Shown: piece after piece, positions 63,813 through 64,000 of the stretch
How positions within the stretch are numbered: position 1 is the first letter of the stretch
How the letters are laid out: every line of letters starts with the position of its first letter
Source of the DNA: Xiphydria camelus
Taxonomy: Eukaryota > Arthropoda > Insecta > Hymenoptera > Xiphydriidae
Length of the DNA: 64,000 nt
NCBI GenBank assembly: GCA_963678675.1
Contig: OY783199.1
Coordinates: 14,516,232-14,580,231, forward strand
Reading direction: 5' to 3'
Translations under genes and position numbers: made by a program
Notes under the pieces: model-generated
The model's database searches: none
Told to the model about the DNA's origin: nothing
Seen by the model: only the letters and a program-made list of their open reading frames with translations

Positions 63813-64000
63813 TGTAGCGGCCCGTTGCGCTACGGCGCCTTGCCGCCAGGTGGCGCCGACCTTCGACTCCACGGCTTTCGGCTTCTCGTTAGTGGTCCAT
63901 CAACGGGCAAGTTTCTATATAAGACCGCAACTGCCCGTCTATCACCGAGGACCACAGAGCGTCTAAGGCAGGAGTCGGCCTAGCCTTACTGACGAGTCCA
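63813..64000 (+). repeat. TRIM right LTR, partial
   Basis: First 188 bp, identical to the left LTR; continues beyond the window. Confidence 0.85.

Larger units (their letters stand above)
63203..64000 (+). mobile_element. Miniature LTR retrotransposon (TRIM), cut by the window end
   Basis: LTR of 250 bp (63203-63452) starting TGTAGCGGCCCG and ending CGCCACA, then a primer-binding-site-like TTGGTGACCCCGACGTGA, a 360-bp internal part, a purine tract AGGGAGGGAG (63801) and a second LTR from 63813. The 188 visible bases of the second LTR are identical to the first. CTATATAAG is the TATA box (63306). The internal part cannot encode gag or pol, so it depends on another element. Confidence 0.85.

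Overview
This window looks like a transposon graveyard from an animal nuclear genome, most likely an insect. It is AT-rich, most of what I recognise is mobile DNA, and I found no host gene that I can name. Recognisable families include RAG1-like Transib, PIF/Harbinger with its separate Myb/SANT gene, an ISL2EU-type DDE transposon, piggyBac-like TTAA elements, mariner debris, an I-type LINE with RNase H, an R2/NeSL-type LINE with a restriction-like endonuclease, a Ty3/gypsy-type gag-protease LTR element and a miniature LTR element (TRIM). Many short foldback elements (MITEs) fill the gaps. The order of the insect is inference only.

Layout. 0-5.3 kb: mariner debris, then an ACGT-rich TIR element carrying a 5S-rRNA-like stretch and holding a complete 3.3 kb Transib copy (5-bp TTATG duplication, 36-bp TIRs) with a frame-broken RAG1-like transposase. 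5.5-9.1 kb: a THAP-domain element broken by a piggyBac MITE, other MITEs, and a decayed minus-strand transposon gene of the DUF7869 type. 9.2-14.2 kb: a Harbinger element with an intact 373-codon transposase ORF and a Myb/SANT gene split by a 1.1 kb foldback. 14.2-22 kb: MITEs, an inverted array related to the Transib subterminal repeats, and a DUF4806-like exon. 22.1-31.4 kb: one decayed minus-strand transposase gene of a CACTA/EnSpm-like animal family, cut into pieces by several MITEs and by a 4.4 kb ISL2EU-like element.

31.8-60.3 kb: a single I-type LINE in collinear plus-strand pieces (ORF1, endonuclease, linker, reverse transcriptase, RNase H, C-terminal finger). It has been split by about 23 kb of later insertions. 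The largest (34569-49159, AACGC duplication) is an R2/NeSL-like LINE on the minus strand, itself split by a MITE-rich segment and by an almost new 3.6 kb LTR element whose Gag resembles insect Arc. The second (49327-56512, AAAAT duplication) is a dense cluster of inverted repeats. Smaller ones (57392-58112, TTAA; 59603-60000, AATCG) split the 3' half. 60.3-64 kb: TA- and TTAA-target foldbacks, and a TRIM with identical visible LTRs that runs off the window.

The strongest candidates for new biology are the five consecutive covarying hairpins in the R region of the 41-44 kb LTR element, its Arc-like gag-only design, the RSS-like ends of the Transib copy, and the ISL2EU-like element whose long inverted arms contain the 3' end of its own transposase gene.
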